Part shown: positions 56,401 to 62,100 of the stretch, one piece after another | Numbering within the stretch: position 1 is the first letter of the stretch | How the letters are laid out: every line of letters starts with the position of its first letter | Assembly: GCA_037349105.1 (NCBI GenBank) | Contig: JAYJMM010000060.1 | Coordinates: 207,687-271,686 of the forward strand | Reading direction: 5' to 3' | DNA: 64,000 nt | Origin: Limnomonas spitsbergensis | Lineage: Eukaryota > Chlorophyta > Chlorophyceae > Chlamydomonadales | The notes under the pieces: generated by a model | Told to the model about the DNA's origin: nothing | Database searches by the model: none | The model's input: the letters and a program-made list of their open reading frames with translations, nothing else | Position numbers and translations under genes: made by a program

Positions 56401-58631
56401 GACACAAAATAAACCACAAGACACAAAATAAACCACAAGACACAAAATAAACCACAAGACACAAAATAACAGCCTGCCTGGTGCTAACTGGCGGCGTTGT
56501 TGGTGGATTTTGAATCCTTGCCACGAGGGCAGAGTCTTCATTTCTTTTCTACATTCTGAACTTCGCCACGCCAGAGGTGCGATCATTTATTTTGTTATCA
56601 GCCTGCCTGGTGCTAGCTGGCGGCATGGTTGGTGGATTTTGAATCTGTGCCGCAAGGTCAGAGTCTTCATGTATTCCTACATGCTGAACTTCACCGCGCT
56701 GGAGGTGCGATCCATCTCATGATATCCACAATTACATTATGTACCCAATTACGTGATTTAGCCCAATTATCTGATATAGCCCAATTACGTGATTTAGCCC
56801 AATTATTTGATATAGCCCAATGACGTGATTTAGCCCAATTATTTGATATATCCCAATGACGTGATTTAGCCCAATTATTTGATATATCCCAATGACGTGA
56901 TTTAGCCCAATTATTTGATATAGCCCAATGACATGATCTCCAATTACGTAAAATAGCCCTCCCAGTGTAGCGGCGGAATAGGTTGCTTTCAAATCCATGC
57001 CGCAATCCTTAGTATTCATATGTTTGGATTTGCTACAATTGTCAAGGCTCAGTATTTGTGTGTACATGTTCAGCTACATGCTCAGCTACACGCCCAGCTG
57101 CATGATCAGCTACATGATTTGCTACATCACATCCTGCATCTTCCAAGGATGCAAGCAGGGTAGTAGAGTACCTGGGGACCCAACCTTCAGCTACACTGGT
57201 CGCACTAATTCAGCTACGCTGGTTGCACTAATTCAGCTACACTGGTTGCACTAATTCAGATACACTGGTAGCACTAATTTAGCTACACTGGTTGCACTTA
57301 TTCAGCTACACTGGTTGCACTTATTCAGCTGCATCACGTCCTGCAGTTGGCAGGGACTAGTGAAACCAGCCTCGTAGCTGAGGACACCGGTTGTAAGCCC
57401 TTGAAGGTTGGGTCCATTTTTGTACTCAGCTACATATCAGCTACAATCTTGCTTGTTGTCAGAAGCCCCAGGTGTGGGCAGCCACTCCGCCACAACACCA
57501 GGTGGTTTAGGGTTAAGGTGTAGGGTTTAGATAACCCCTAAACCATTAACCCTAAACTAGGCCAGCCATGCTGCTTGGGTGGACGGCTGTTGGCTGGACC
57601 AGGTTTGGTCCCTATCGGTTCCGGACAACCGCGGGCCTTGTAGCCAAAAGACAGGATCATTCTACTGGTGGACCAACGGCGTCTACCCTGAGAGCCCTGT
57701 TACTTGTTTAGGGTTAAGGGTTTAGTCTATATTAGGGTTAAGGGTTTTAGGGTTTAGAACCGTACCAACGGCATGTACCCTGAGAGTACCCTGCTACTTG
57801 TTTCTGTAAATTTTATCACCCTGCCGCACTTCAGTCAATGCCACACAGATCCATCACAGATAAATCACAGATCCATGACAGATCCATCACAGATTCCACT
57901 TGCCAGGTTCCACTGTGTACGTATCACATCCTGATTTGTATAATGCACTAAACGGTACTTTCATGGGCATGTGTGATAACCATTATTTATGAATTGATCC
58001 CCTCCCCTTCGACCCCGCAGGATGCCTTGTACTGGTGTGCTGCAGTACAAGTCAGCATCATGTACGCCGAGTGGCCCATCACCTGCCTCATGCAGTGGCC
58101 CTCGGAGTCTGGGGAGGGAGATCAGCTGCTGTTCAGAGGGCCCAGGTGAGGCAGGGACTGGGAAGTGTAGACAGTGTGAGGGAGTGTGGGGTGAGCAGTG
58201 TGACCCTCGGAGTCTGGGGAGGGAGATCGGCTGCTGTTCAGAGTGCCCAGGTGAGGCAGGGTCTGGGAGGTGTGGAAAGTGTGAGCCAGTGTGGACAGTG
58301 TGGGCCATGAACCCTGAACTATGAAACATGAAACATGAACCCTGAACTATGAACCATGAACCATGAACCCTGAATCATGAACCATATTTGCTTGTAGGCT
58401 CAAGATGGGTTTTGAGTGAAGGCGTCCCCACGTCCATCCAGCCAGACCGCTACACTTAAACTATGAACGCCGAACGCTGAACCATGAATCCTGAATCCTG
58501 AACCCTGTCTGCTTGTAGGCTCAAGATGGGTTTGAGTGAAGGCGTCCCCTCGTCCATCCAGCCAGACCATATGGGGCGCGCAGATTACCACGGGAACAGC
58601 GTGAATATGGCCGCCCGCTACATGGATGCAG
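22910..58631 (+). CDS. LRR receptor with single TM helix and tandem class III nucleotide cyclase domains (3' end beyond window)
   Basis: Twenty-seven exons, every junction in matching phase: 22910-22987, 23089-23541, 25174-25376, 26342-26409, 27875-28005, 28551-28687, 29287-29368, 33491-33585, 35047-35092, 37380-37510, 38056-38193, 38621-38726, 42928-43079, 43842-43972, 44585-44695, 45013-45068, 45412-45472, 46762-47192, 48081-48153, 48567-48653, 49072-49222, 49543-49589, 51584-51958, 54084-54256, 56024-56095, 58021-58145, 58519-58631. They encode about 1275 residues so far: signal peptide 1-26, LRR N-cap and plant-type LRRs to about 470, TM helix about 588-611, cyclase C1 about 639-1085, cyclase C2 from about 1132. 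The predicted role is a plasma-membrane receptor that makes a cyclic nucleotide, most likely cAMP, on ligand binding. The start is chosen as the first ATG giving a signal peptide in frame. Coding DNA is about one tenth of the locus. The C-terminus of C2 is not visible. Confidence 0.85.
23590..24925. repeat. 66-bp minisatellite in intron 2
   Basis: The full unit runs from gacatgggcatggtgggg, aatgacgtatgcatggc, aggtccgagtgacatgtgca to tggaaaggact. About 20 units occur, mixing full and shortened forms. It gives long spurious Met/Gly/Asp-rich open frames on both strands. Confidence 0.95.
24930..25173 (+). repeat. about 22-bp array ending at the exon 3 acceptor
   Basis: Units of gttgctgttacacccctgtt run right up to gttgctccctgcag. 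The last unit grades into the acceptor. Confidence 0.85.
25377..25832 (+). pseudogene. copies of the exon 3 end, donor lost
   Basis: Three 119-bp units repeat atggcgcggaataagctgag-like sequence as gcgcggaggacacaaactga, ggggcacatgagtgagc. The parent donor GTGAGTG reads ATGAGTG in all three, so it is inactive. A fourth, different copy (about 25776-25830, ccctacccgctttcctcgct) derives from an earlier part of exon 3. Confidence 0.85.
25900..26310. repeat. telomere-like CCCTAAA tract in intron 3
   Basis: Degenerate ccctaaaccctaaccc mixed with a unit of about 70 bp (ggcaaaccacccctgatc). Similar tracts occur at 35930-37330, 43690-43830, 47220-48080 and 49330-49530. Confidence 0.8.
26455..26545 (-). 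repeat. short dispersed element, family B
   Basis: gaaagaaaactacgctcccc taggggcgtg, then gcgcagctcggggccgaagc. Confidence 0.75.
26746..26795 (+). pseudogene. decoy copy of the exon 5 acceptor and start
   Basis: ctgcgctagggctggtgccg, gacagcctgtgccagctggg matches the true acceptor and exon 5 start at 27866-27905. It runs straight into the 10-bp array. Confidence 0.8.
26795..27830. repeat. 10-bp acatatctga array, split by a transposon
   Basis: About 20 units lie at 26795-27002, and the array resumes at 27791 for a few units. Variant units (acatatcaga, acatatgtcacc) mark internal duplications. Confidence 0.95.
27003..27790. mobile_element. hAT-like non-autonomous DNA transposon
   Basis: The ends are inverted: CAGGGAAGGG at 27003 and CCCTTCCCTG at 27781-27790. 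Both flanks read atctgaac, an 8-bp direct repeat, the target duplication size of hAT elements, whose ends also typically start CAGGG. The caveat is that the target is itself a 10-bp repeat, so flank identity is less telling. Inside are further palindromes (27037-27055) and a short acidic open frame, but no recognisable transposase. Confidence 0.7.
28030..28200. repeat. AT-rich 11-bp repeat in intron 5
   Basis: Units of agatttactaa / atatttactat follow the exon 5 donor. Confidence 0.85.
28246..28300 (+). pseudogene. decoy copy of the exon 5 end and donor
   Basis: attgatgcagccgtgagtgc, agccttgccagga matches atcgatgcagcggtgagtgc and tgccttgccagga at 27993-28025. The donor GTGAGT is intact. Confidence 0.8.
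29050..29240 (+). pseudogene. two decoy copies of the exon 7 acceptor
   Basis: ctctttctcaggatctgttg (about 29059) and ctctttcccaggatctgttg (about 29200) precede the real ctctttcccaggatctgttg at about 29276. A family D element lies between the first two. Confidence 0.8.
29474..33490 (+). repeat. 39 x 103-bp array of exon 8 acceptor plus exon start
   Basis: Thirty-nine units of exactly 103 bp (4017 bp in total). Each holds a tgactgcag acceptor (or close variant) followed by ggcacgattccctccgagct and 40 further exon bases. Each reads [20 protein letters not shown] and then Cys and TGA. The fortieth copy (33491) is the productive exon 8, where TGC is followed by CGC and the LRR continues. Units are very similar, with a few shared variants (aaggcacg, ctaattgtc, cttcctgtc) that point to multi-unit duplications. 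Confidence 0.97.
33590..34410 (+). pseudogene. decayed copies of the exon 8 end and donor in intron 8
   Basis: At about 33713-33765, 34130-34180, 34252-34310 and 34348-34400 the sequence resembles gccaactgccgcctatcggg and catcccaacatccattggg. Two copies end atcggtaagttg, a better donor than the parent's ggtgggta. A 58-bp palindrome copy lies at 33633-33690. From 34480 to 34860 nothing is recognised. Confidence 0.75.
34880..34980. repeat. 15-bp repeat, about 7 copies
   Basis: Units of aactgtcattgacc lie just upstream of exon 9. Confidence 0.85.
35105..35650. repeat. GT-rich microsatellite/minisatellite in intron 9
   Basis: It starts 15 bases after the exon 9 donor. Regular tgtgtgtttg units come first, then gtgccagtgtgcttgtgtgt units. 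It yields Cys/Val open frames that are not genes. Confidence 0.95.
35930..37335. repeat. telomere-like and degenerate repeats in intron 9
   Basis: CCCTAAACC-type tracts, a unit built on ataaactaggcatcagcagc (about 35960-36225), a duplicated block of about 125 bp (36300 and 36410, tgactgcgaaccggaggcgg), then an acctcaactctaa tract. It ends in a C/CA run before exon 10. Confidence 0.75.
37555..37630 (+). pseudogene. chimeric copy of exon 10 and exon 11 fragments
   Basis: gatgacgtgttgtggtattg resembles gatgtcgtgttgtggcattg of exon 10. The following ggctttctcatccacgtcga, ggcccgcc resembles ggctttttcaaccacgctga, ggcctgcc of exon 11. Confidence 0.65.
37645..38015. repeat. hexamer array (ctgatc / ctgacc) in intron 10
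   Basis: About 60 units. Translates as Asp-Pro or Arg-Ile repeats that are not expected to be expressed. Confidence 0.95.
38408..38430 (+). other. decoy copy of the exon 12 acceptor
   Basis: cccagctgcccctttg repeats the acceptor and exon 12 start at 38616-38631. Confidence 0.7.
38704..42620 (+). repeat. donor-derived array in intron 12, 45/90-bp units
   Basis: Units copy the exon 12 end and donor (ggctgcaagtgtgacctggt gagg). Early units are about 45-50 bp. From about 39390 to 41800 a dimer of 90 bp is amplified about 26-fold, each with ctggtatgc and aatgtaagtatgac (a consensus GTAAGTAT donor). A third block (41890-42330) repeats a 47-bp unit with attgtaagtgtgacc. Long open frames on the - strand (up to 824 residues) arise because 90 is a multiple of 3. 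Confidence 0.92.
42773..42835 (+). pseudogene. decoy copy of the exon 13 start
   Basis: ggcagggatatgaatacatt, ccacgtcgtgcaagggtatg, cccattgtcatggaatgc matches exon 13 and its acceptor at 42923-42982. Confidence 0.85.
43185..43590. pseudogene. three direct and one inverted copy of exon 14
   Basis: tagtcatgatcgatatgcgc, aagctcatgcatacaatccc (about 43452) and relatives at 43215 and 43340 resemble exon 14's agcatgatggacatgcgcaa, gctcatgcgtgcaatgccc. An inverted copy lies at about 43528-43585. Telomere-like CCCTAAACC bits sit between the copies. Confidence 0.75.
43980..44068 (+). repeat. family B element inserted at the exon 14 donor
   Basis: It is flanked by a direct repeat of exon 14's last bases and donor: gtcaccgacatccagggctt ctcaggta at 43949 and gtcaccgacatccagggctt cccaggta at about 44070. 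Two candidate donors therefore exist, one on each side of the element. Confidence 0.8.
44130..44222. repeat. 17-bp repeat, 5 copies
   Basis: Units of gggccatatttccatat in intron 14. Confidence 0.9.
44423..44510 (+). pseudogene. decoy copy of exon 15
   Basis: gagctgaccacagcctgtcc, ccagctggtgatgcctgcgc matches exon 15's agagctaactaaggcctgtc and cggagctgatgatgcacgcg. It reads [19 protein letters not shown] and then meets a stop. Confidence 0.85.
44710..44890 (-). repeat. two family B elements in intron 15
   Basis: gaaaactacgcccctcatgg aggcgtg (about 44727) and gaaaattacgccccttatga aggcgtg (about 44811), each followed by ggcggcctcgag. Confidence 0.75.
45730..45885. repeat. about 52-bp repeat, 3 copies
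   Basis: ggatttgtttagggatcagg gtctagggtaaaac in intron 17. A short gacctatgac repeat lies at 45280-45352 in intron 16. Confidence 0.85.
46150..46745. repeat. about 47-bp minisatellite before exon 18
   Basis: Units of cccccataaccctgcttgta, acccccagattatgtaaccg, tccataa repeat about 12 times, ending about 15 bases before the exon 18 acceptor. Confidence 0.95.
47285..47335 (+). repeat. partial family B element
   Basis: gtccacgccctgatagggcg, tagctttatttctttctt: the palindrome and tail only. Confidence 0.6.
47500..48080 (+). repeat. telomere-like array carrying copies of the exon 19 acceptor
   Basis: About 11 units of 50-65 bp combine ccctaaaccc with caggtcgctcatgtgcc or close variants. They resemble the real acceptor and exon 19 start ccaggttgctcatatgc at 48077. 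Confidence 0.8.
48154..48420 (+). pseudogene. decayed copies of the exon 19 end
   Basis: gacaccttcatactgg (about 48241) and caccttctccaacatgacac (about 48373) resemble parts of exon 19. They sit in two roughly 120-bp units with ggctggggcaaggctttggg. Confidence 0.6.
48660..48800. repeat. GGGATGAG repeat in intron 20
   Basis: Loose gatgggatgagggta units follow the exon 20 donor. Confidence 0.8.
48885..49060 (+). pseudogene. decoy copies of the exon 21 acceptor and start
   Basis: gtgctgtgcaggtatccctg, atgttggtgctggggggcag matches the real gcctgctgtgcaggtatctc and tgatgctggtgctgggggg at 49059. A second, shorter internal copy (tgcacaaccaccttcttgg) lies at about 48980. The first copy reads [20 protein letters not shown] before diverging. 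Confidence 0.85.
49272..49535. repeat. partial family B element and telomere-like tract in intron 21
   Basis: gcggatgtggcttctgccc at 49291, then ccctaaaccctcgaccct-type sequence up to the exon 22 acceptor. Confidence 0.65.
49693..49740 (+). pseudogene. decoy copy of the exon 22 end and donor
   Basis: aacaatgcggccctgcttgt tatgggtgaatggg resembles aacgatgcggtcctgctaga catgggtgggtggg. A 21-bp repeat (ttttatgttatacattttag) follows at 49738-49800. Confidence 0.8.
49880..51540. other. rest of intron 22: dispersed repeats only
   Basis: A repeated ccaccccctccc-type stretch (49885-49980), a ttcggtagcc-rich degenerate region (50100-50470), a reverse family D element (50520-50578) and an AGCTACA-type element (50890-51120). 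No exon with fitting phase was found. Confidence 0.5.
51953..52835 (+). repeat. 97-bp array grown from the exon 23 donor
   Basis: About 9 units. The first coincides with the exon end and donor (gcaccaggtgaggggaagag); later ones read gtgcctggtggaggggcaga. Each also holds ccggggtgaggatgg, another donor-like step, and two agctacatgtc copies. Confidence 0.9.
52920..52990 (-). repeat. short dispersed element, family B
   Basis: gaaagctatgccccatgggg ggcgtgagagttaaggtaac agcg. Confidence 0.7.
53660..54055 (+). repeat. tRNA-derived SINE-like element with internal 18-bp array, family C
   Basis: ggttgaaggatcaaacccgc corresponds to the B-box region of the copy at 10110-10378. The shared body and the end gggcccagcgggtatgccct follow. 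Within it tctagatctccctctctg repeats about 9 times (53720-53875), absent from the other copy. It ends about 30 bases before the exon 24 acceptor. Confidence 0.65.
54245..55525 (+). repeat. donor-derived array in intron 24
   Basis: Units copy the exon 24 end and donor (gcgcaacatcttgagacagg taggtg). Two unit types alternate, caacatctggaggtaagggg and caacacctggaggcaggtag gcagtagg, each with a donor-like GAG|GTAAGG or CAG|GTAGGC. More than 25 copies of each occur, in irregular blocks. Confidence 0.95.
55830..55955 (+). repeat. AGCTACA-type dispersed element
   Basis: ttcagctaaagtgtggtct, then a GC-rich body with ggtccatgtttggtgtcaat. Confidence 0.6.
56190..56468. repeat. 19-bp array, about 15 copies
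   Basis: Unit acacaaaataaaccacaag. It yields spurious hydrophobic open frames on the - strand. Confidence 0.97.
56540..56720 (+). pseudogene. two copies of the exon 25 end and donor
   Basis: attctgaacttcgccacgcc agaggtgcgatcatt (about 56552) and atgctgaacttcaccgcgct ggaggtgcgatcc (about 56681) match atgctgaacttcaccacgcc agaggtgcgatcg at 56072. Donors are intact. Confidence 0.9.
56740..56945. repeat. about 42-bp repeat in intron 25
   Basis: Units of gatttagcccaattatttga tatagcccaatgacgt, about 5 copies. Confidence 0.9.
57060..57660. repeat. CAGCTACA arrays and a dispersed element in intron 25
   Basis: cagctacactggttgcacta units (57185-57330), then an AGCTACA-type element (57420-57660). Telomere-like ttagggttaagg tracts follow to 57755. 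Confidence 0.75.
58200..58270 (+). pseudogene. copy of the exon 26 end and donor
   Basis: ctcggagtctggggagggag atcggctgctgttcagagtg cccaggtgaggcagg duplicates 58104-58155, with the donor intact. Confidence 0.9.
58392..58460 (+). pseudogene. frameshifted decoy copy of the exon 27 start
   Basis: gcttgtaggctcaagatggg repeats the real acceptor and exon 27 start at 58511. One extra T (ggttttgagtga against ggtttgagtga) puts a stop directly in frame. Confidence 0.9.
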
Positions 58632-58707
58632 GTGAGGCAACCAGATCCATGGGATCTACGGCAAGATCCATGGGATCTTTGGTCAGATCCACGAGATCTT
58701 GAGTCAG

Positions 58708-58927
58708 ATCCCGACCATATGGGACGTGCAGATTACGAAGGGAACAGCGTGTTCATGGCAGCCTTATACATGGATGCAGGTGAGGTGACCAGATCCATGG
58801 GATATACAGTCAGATCTATGGGATCTATGGTCAGATCCACGAGATCTAGAGTCAGATCCCGACCACATGGGGCGCGCAGACTACCAAGGGAACAGCGTGC
58901 TCATGGCAGCCTTATACATGGATGCAG
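58708..58927 (+). pseudogene. two in-frame copies of the catalytic exon 27 end
   Basis: 58708-58779 and 58856-58927 are each 72 nt, start after a CAG and end at GTGAGG, in phase 1 at both ends. They read MGRADYEGNSVFMAALYMDA and MGRADYQGNSVLMAALYMDA. The catalytic Asn is Phe or Leu and the catalytic Arg is Leu. They could be decayed copies or in-frame cassette exons; acceptors look weak. Confidence 0.75.
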
Positions 58928-58929
58928 GT

Positions 58930-59060
58930 GAGGTGACCAGATCCATGGGATATACAGTCAGATATATGGGATCTGTGGTCAGATCCACGGGATCTACATT
59001 CAGATCCATGGGATCTGCAGTCAGATTTGTGGGAATTGCAGCCAGGTCTTCTGAACCCAT
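58930..59060. repeat. GATCCATGGGATCT repeat
   Basis: Loose cagatccatgggatctacag units, also present between the exon 27 copies from 58635. Confidence 0.7.
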
Positions 59061-59119
59061 GGGCAGTTTAGTATACTTTAGTTTGGGTCACGAGATGTAA
59101 TGCCAGGATACAGCACAGC

Positions 59120-62100
59120 AGATGAAATGCCCGTAAATGCGCTTGCCCCTTCCTCCACCACCTCCAGTCCTGAACGCGCCCACCCTCCTCCCCCTGTAGT
59201 CCTGAACGCGCCTATCCCCCCTCCTTTAGTCCGGCTAAATGCACCTGATCCTCCTCCTCCTCTAGTACTGCTGAACATGCCTACCCCATCTCCTCTAGTC
59301 CTGCTGAACATGCCTACCCCACCTCCTCTTGTCCGGCTAAATGCACCTGATCCTCCTCTTCCTCTAGGCCTGCTGAACTTGCCTACCCCACCTCCTCTAG
59401 TCCTGCTGAACCTACCCCCCCCCCTCCTCCTCTAGTCCTGCTGAACCTACCCCCCCCCTCCTCCTCCTCTAGTCCTGCTGAACCTACCCCCCCCCTCCTC
59501 CTCTAGTCCTGCTGAACCTACCCCCCCCCCCTCCTCCTCCTCTAGTCCTGCTGAACCTACCCCCCCCCCCCTCCTCCTCCTCTAGTCCTGCTGAACCTAC
59601 CCCCCCCCTCCTCCTCCTCTAGTCCTGCTGAACCTACCCCCCCCCCTCCTCCTCTAGTCCTGCTGAACCTACCCCCCCCCTCCTCCTCTAGTCCTGCTGA
59701 ACCTACCCCCCCCCCCTCCTCCTCCTCTAGTCCTGCTGAACCCCCCCCCCCCCTCCTCCTCTAGTCCTGCTGAACCTACCTCCCCCCTCCTCTTCTAGTT
59801 CTGCTGACCCCCCCCTCATCCTCCTCTAGTTCTACTGAACCTACCCCCCCCCCTCCTCTTCTAGTTCAGCTGACCCCCCCCCCCCCCTCCTCTTCTAGTT
59901 CTGCTGATCCACCCCCCCCTCCTCTTGTAGTTCTGCTGACCCCCCCCCCCCTCCTCTTGTAGTTCTGCTGACCCCCCCCCCCCCCTCCTCTTCTAGTTCT
60001 GCTGACCCCCCCCTCCTCCTCTTCTAGTTCTGCTGACCCCCCCCCCCCTCCTCTTCTAGTTCTGCTGACCCCCCCCCCCCTCCTCTTCTAGTTCTGCTGA
60101 CCCCCCCCCCCCTCCTCTTCCAGTTCTGCTGACCCCCCCCCCCCTCCTCTTGTAGTTCTGCTGACCCCCCCCCCCCTCCTCCTCTTCTAGTTCTGCTGAC
60201 CCCCCCCCCCCCCCCCCCTCCTCTTCTAGTTCTGCTGACCCCCCCCCCCCCCCTCCTCTTCTAGTTCTGCTGACCCCCCCCCCCCTCCTCCTCTTCTAGT
60301 TCTGCTGACCCCCCCCCCCCCCCCTCCTCTTCTAGTTCTGCTGACCCCCCCCCCCCCCCCCCCTCCTCCTCTTGTAGTTCTGCTGATCCACCCCCCCCCT
60401 CCTCTTGTAGTTCTGCTGACCCCCCCCCCCCCCTCCTCTTCTAGTTCTGCTGACCCCCCCCCCCCTCCTCTTCTAGTTCTGCTGACCCCCCCCCCCCCCC
60501 CTCCTCTTCTAGTTCTGCTGACCCCCCCCCCCCTCCTCTTCCAGTTCTGCTGACCCCCCCCCCCCCCTCCTCTTGTAGTTCTGCTGACCCCCCCCCCCCT
60601 CCTCTTCTAGTTCTGCTGACCCCCCCCCCCCTCCTCTTGTAGTTCTGCTGACCCCCCCCCCCCTCCTCTTCTAGTTCTGCTGACCCCCCCCCCCCCCTCC
60701 TCTTCTAGTTCTGCTGACCCCCCCCCCCTCCTCTTCCAGTTCTGCTGACCCCCCCCCCCCTCCTCTTCTAGTTCAGCTGACCCCCCCCCCCCCTCCTCTT
60801 CTAGTTCTGCTGATCCACCCCCCCCCTCCTCTTGTAGTTCTGCTGACCCCCCCCCCCCTCCTCTTGTAGTTCTGCTGACCCCCCCCCCCCCCCTCCTCTT
60901 CTAGTTCTGCTGACCCCCCCCTCCTCCTCTTCTAGTTCTGCTGACCCCCCCCCCCCTCCTCTTCTAGTTCTGCTGACCCCCCCCCCCCTCCTCTTCTAGT
61001 TCTGCTGACCCCCCCCCCCCTCCTCTTCCAGTTCTGCTGACCCCCCCCCCCCCTCCTCTTGTAGTTCTGCTGACCCCCCCCCCCCCTCCTCCTCTTCTAG
61101 TTCTGCTGACCCCCCCCCCCCCCTCCTCTTCCAGTTCTGCTGACCCCCCCCCCCCTCCTCCTCTTCTAGTTCTGCTGACCCCCCCCCCCCCCCTCCTCTT
61201 CTAGTTCTGCTGACCCCCCCCCCCCCCCTCCTCTTCTAGTTCTGCTGACCCCCCCCCCCCCTCCTCTTCTAGTTCTGCTGACCCCCCCCCCCCTCCTCTT
61301 CTAGTTCTGCTGACCCCCCCCCCCCTCCTCTTCTAGTTCTGCTGACCCCCCCCCCCCCCCTCCTCTTCCAGTTCTGCTGACCCCCCCCCCCTCCTCCTCT
61401 TCTAGTTCTGCTGACCCCCCCCCCCTCCTCCTCTTCTAGTTCTGCTGACCCCCCCCCCCCCTCCTCTTCTAGTTCTGCTGACCCCCCCCCCCCCCTCCTC
61501 CTCTTCTAGTTCTGCTGACCCCCCCCCCCTCCTCTTCTAGTTCTGCTGACCCCCCCCCCCCTCCTCTTCTAGTTCTGCTGACCCCCCCCCCCTCCTCTTG
61601 TAGTTCTGCTGACCCCCCCCCCCCTCCTCTTCTAGTTCTGCTGACCCCCCCCCCCCTCCTCCTCTTCTAGTTCTGCTGACCCCCCCCCCTCCTCCTCTTG
61701 TAGTTCTGCTGATCCCCCCCCCCTCCTCTTCTAGTTCTGCTGACCCCCCCCCCCCTCCTCTTCTAGTTCTGCTGACCCCCCCCCCCCTCCTCCTCTTCTA
61801 GTTCTGCTGACCCCCCCCCCCCCCCCCTCCTCTTCTAGTTCTGCTGACCCCCCCCCCCCCCCCCTCCTCTTCTAGTTCTGCTGACCCCCCCCCCCCCTCC
61901 TCTTCTAGTTCTGCTGACCCCCCCCCCCTCCTCTTCTAGTTCTGCTGACCCCCCCCCCCTCCTCCTCTTGTAGTTCTGCTGATCCCCCCCCCTCCTCTTC
62001 TAGTTCTGCTGACCCCCCCCCCCCTCCTCTTCTAGTTCTGCTGACCCCCCCCCCCCCCTCCTCTTCCAGTTCTGCTGACCCCCCCCCCCCTCCTCCTCTT

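Larger units (their letters stand above)
54084..58631 (+). other. class III cyclase domain C2 (exons 24-27, incomplete)
   Basis: [18 protein letters not shown] aligns with the VTIVFTDVEGS start of class III cyclases, with the metal Asp replaced by Met (M1140). [13 protein letters not shown] aligns with the second motif: Lys (K1180) sits where adenylyl cyclases have Lys and guanylyl cyclases Glu, and the metal Asp position is Ser (S1184). [18 protein letters not shown] is the helix after it. RLKMGLSEG is the VRMGxHxG strand. [20 protein letters not shown] holds the adenine-type Asp (D1260), Asn (N1267) and Arg (R1271). The domain's last third lies past the window. Confidence 0.85.

Noticed and set aside
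55922..56586. Hydrophobic frame on the - strand resembling a multi-pass membrane protein
   Set aside because: It is a 19-bp array read on the opposite strand; the hydrophobicity is a by-product of AC-rich repeats.
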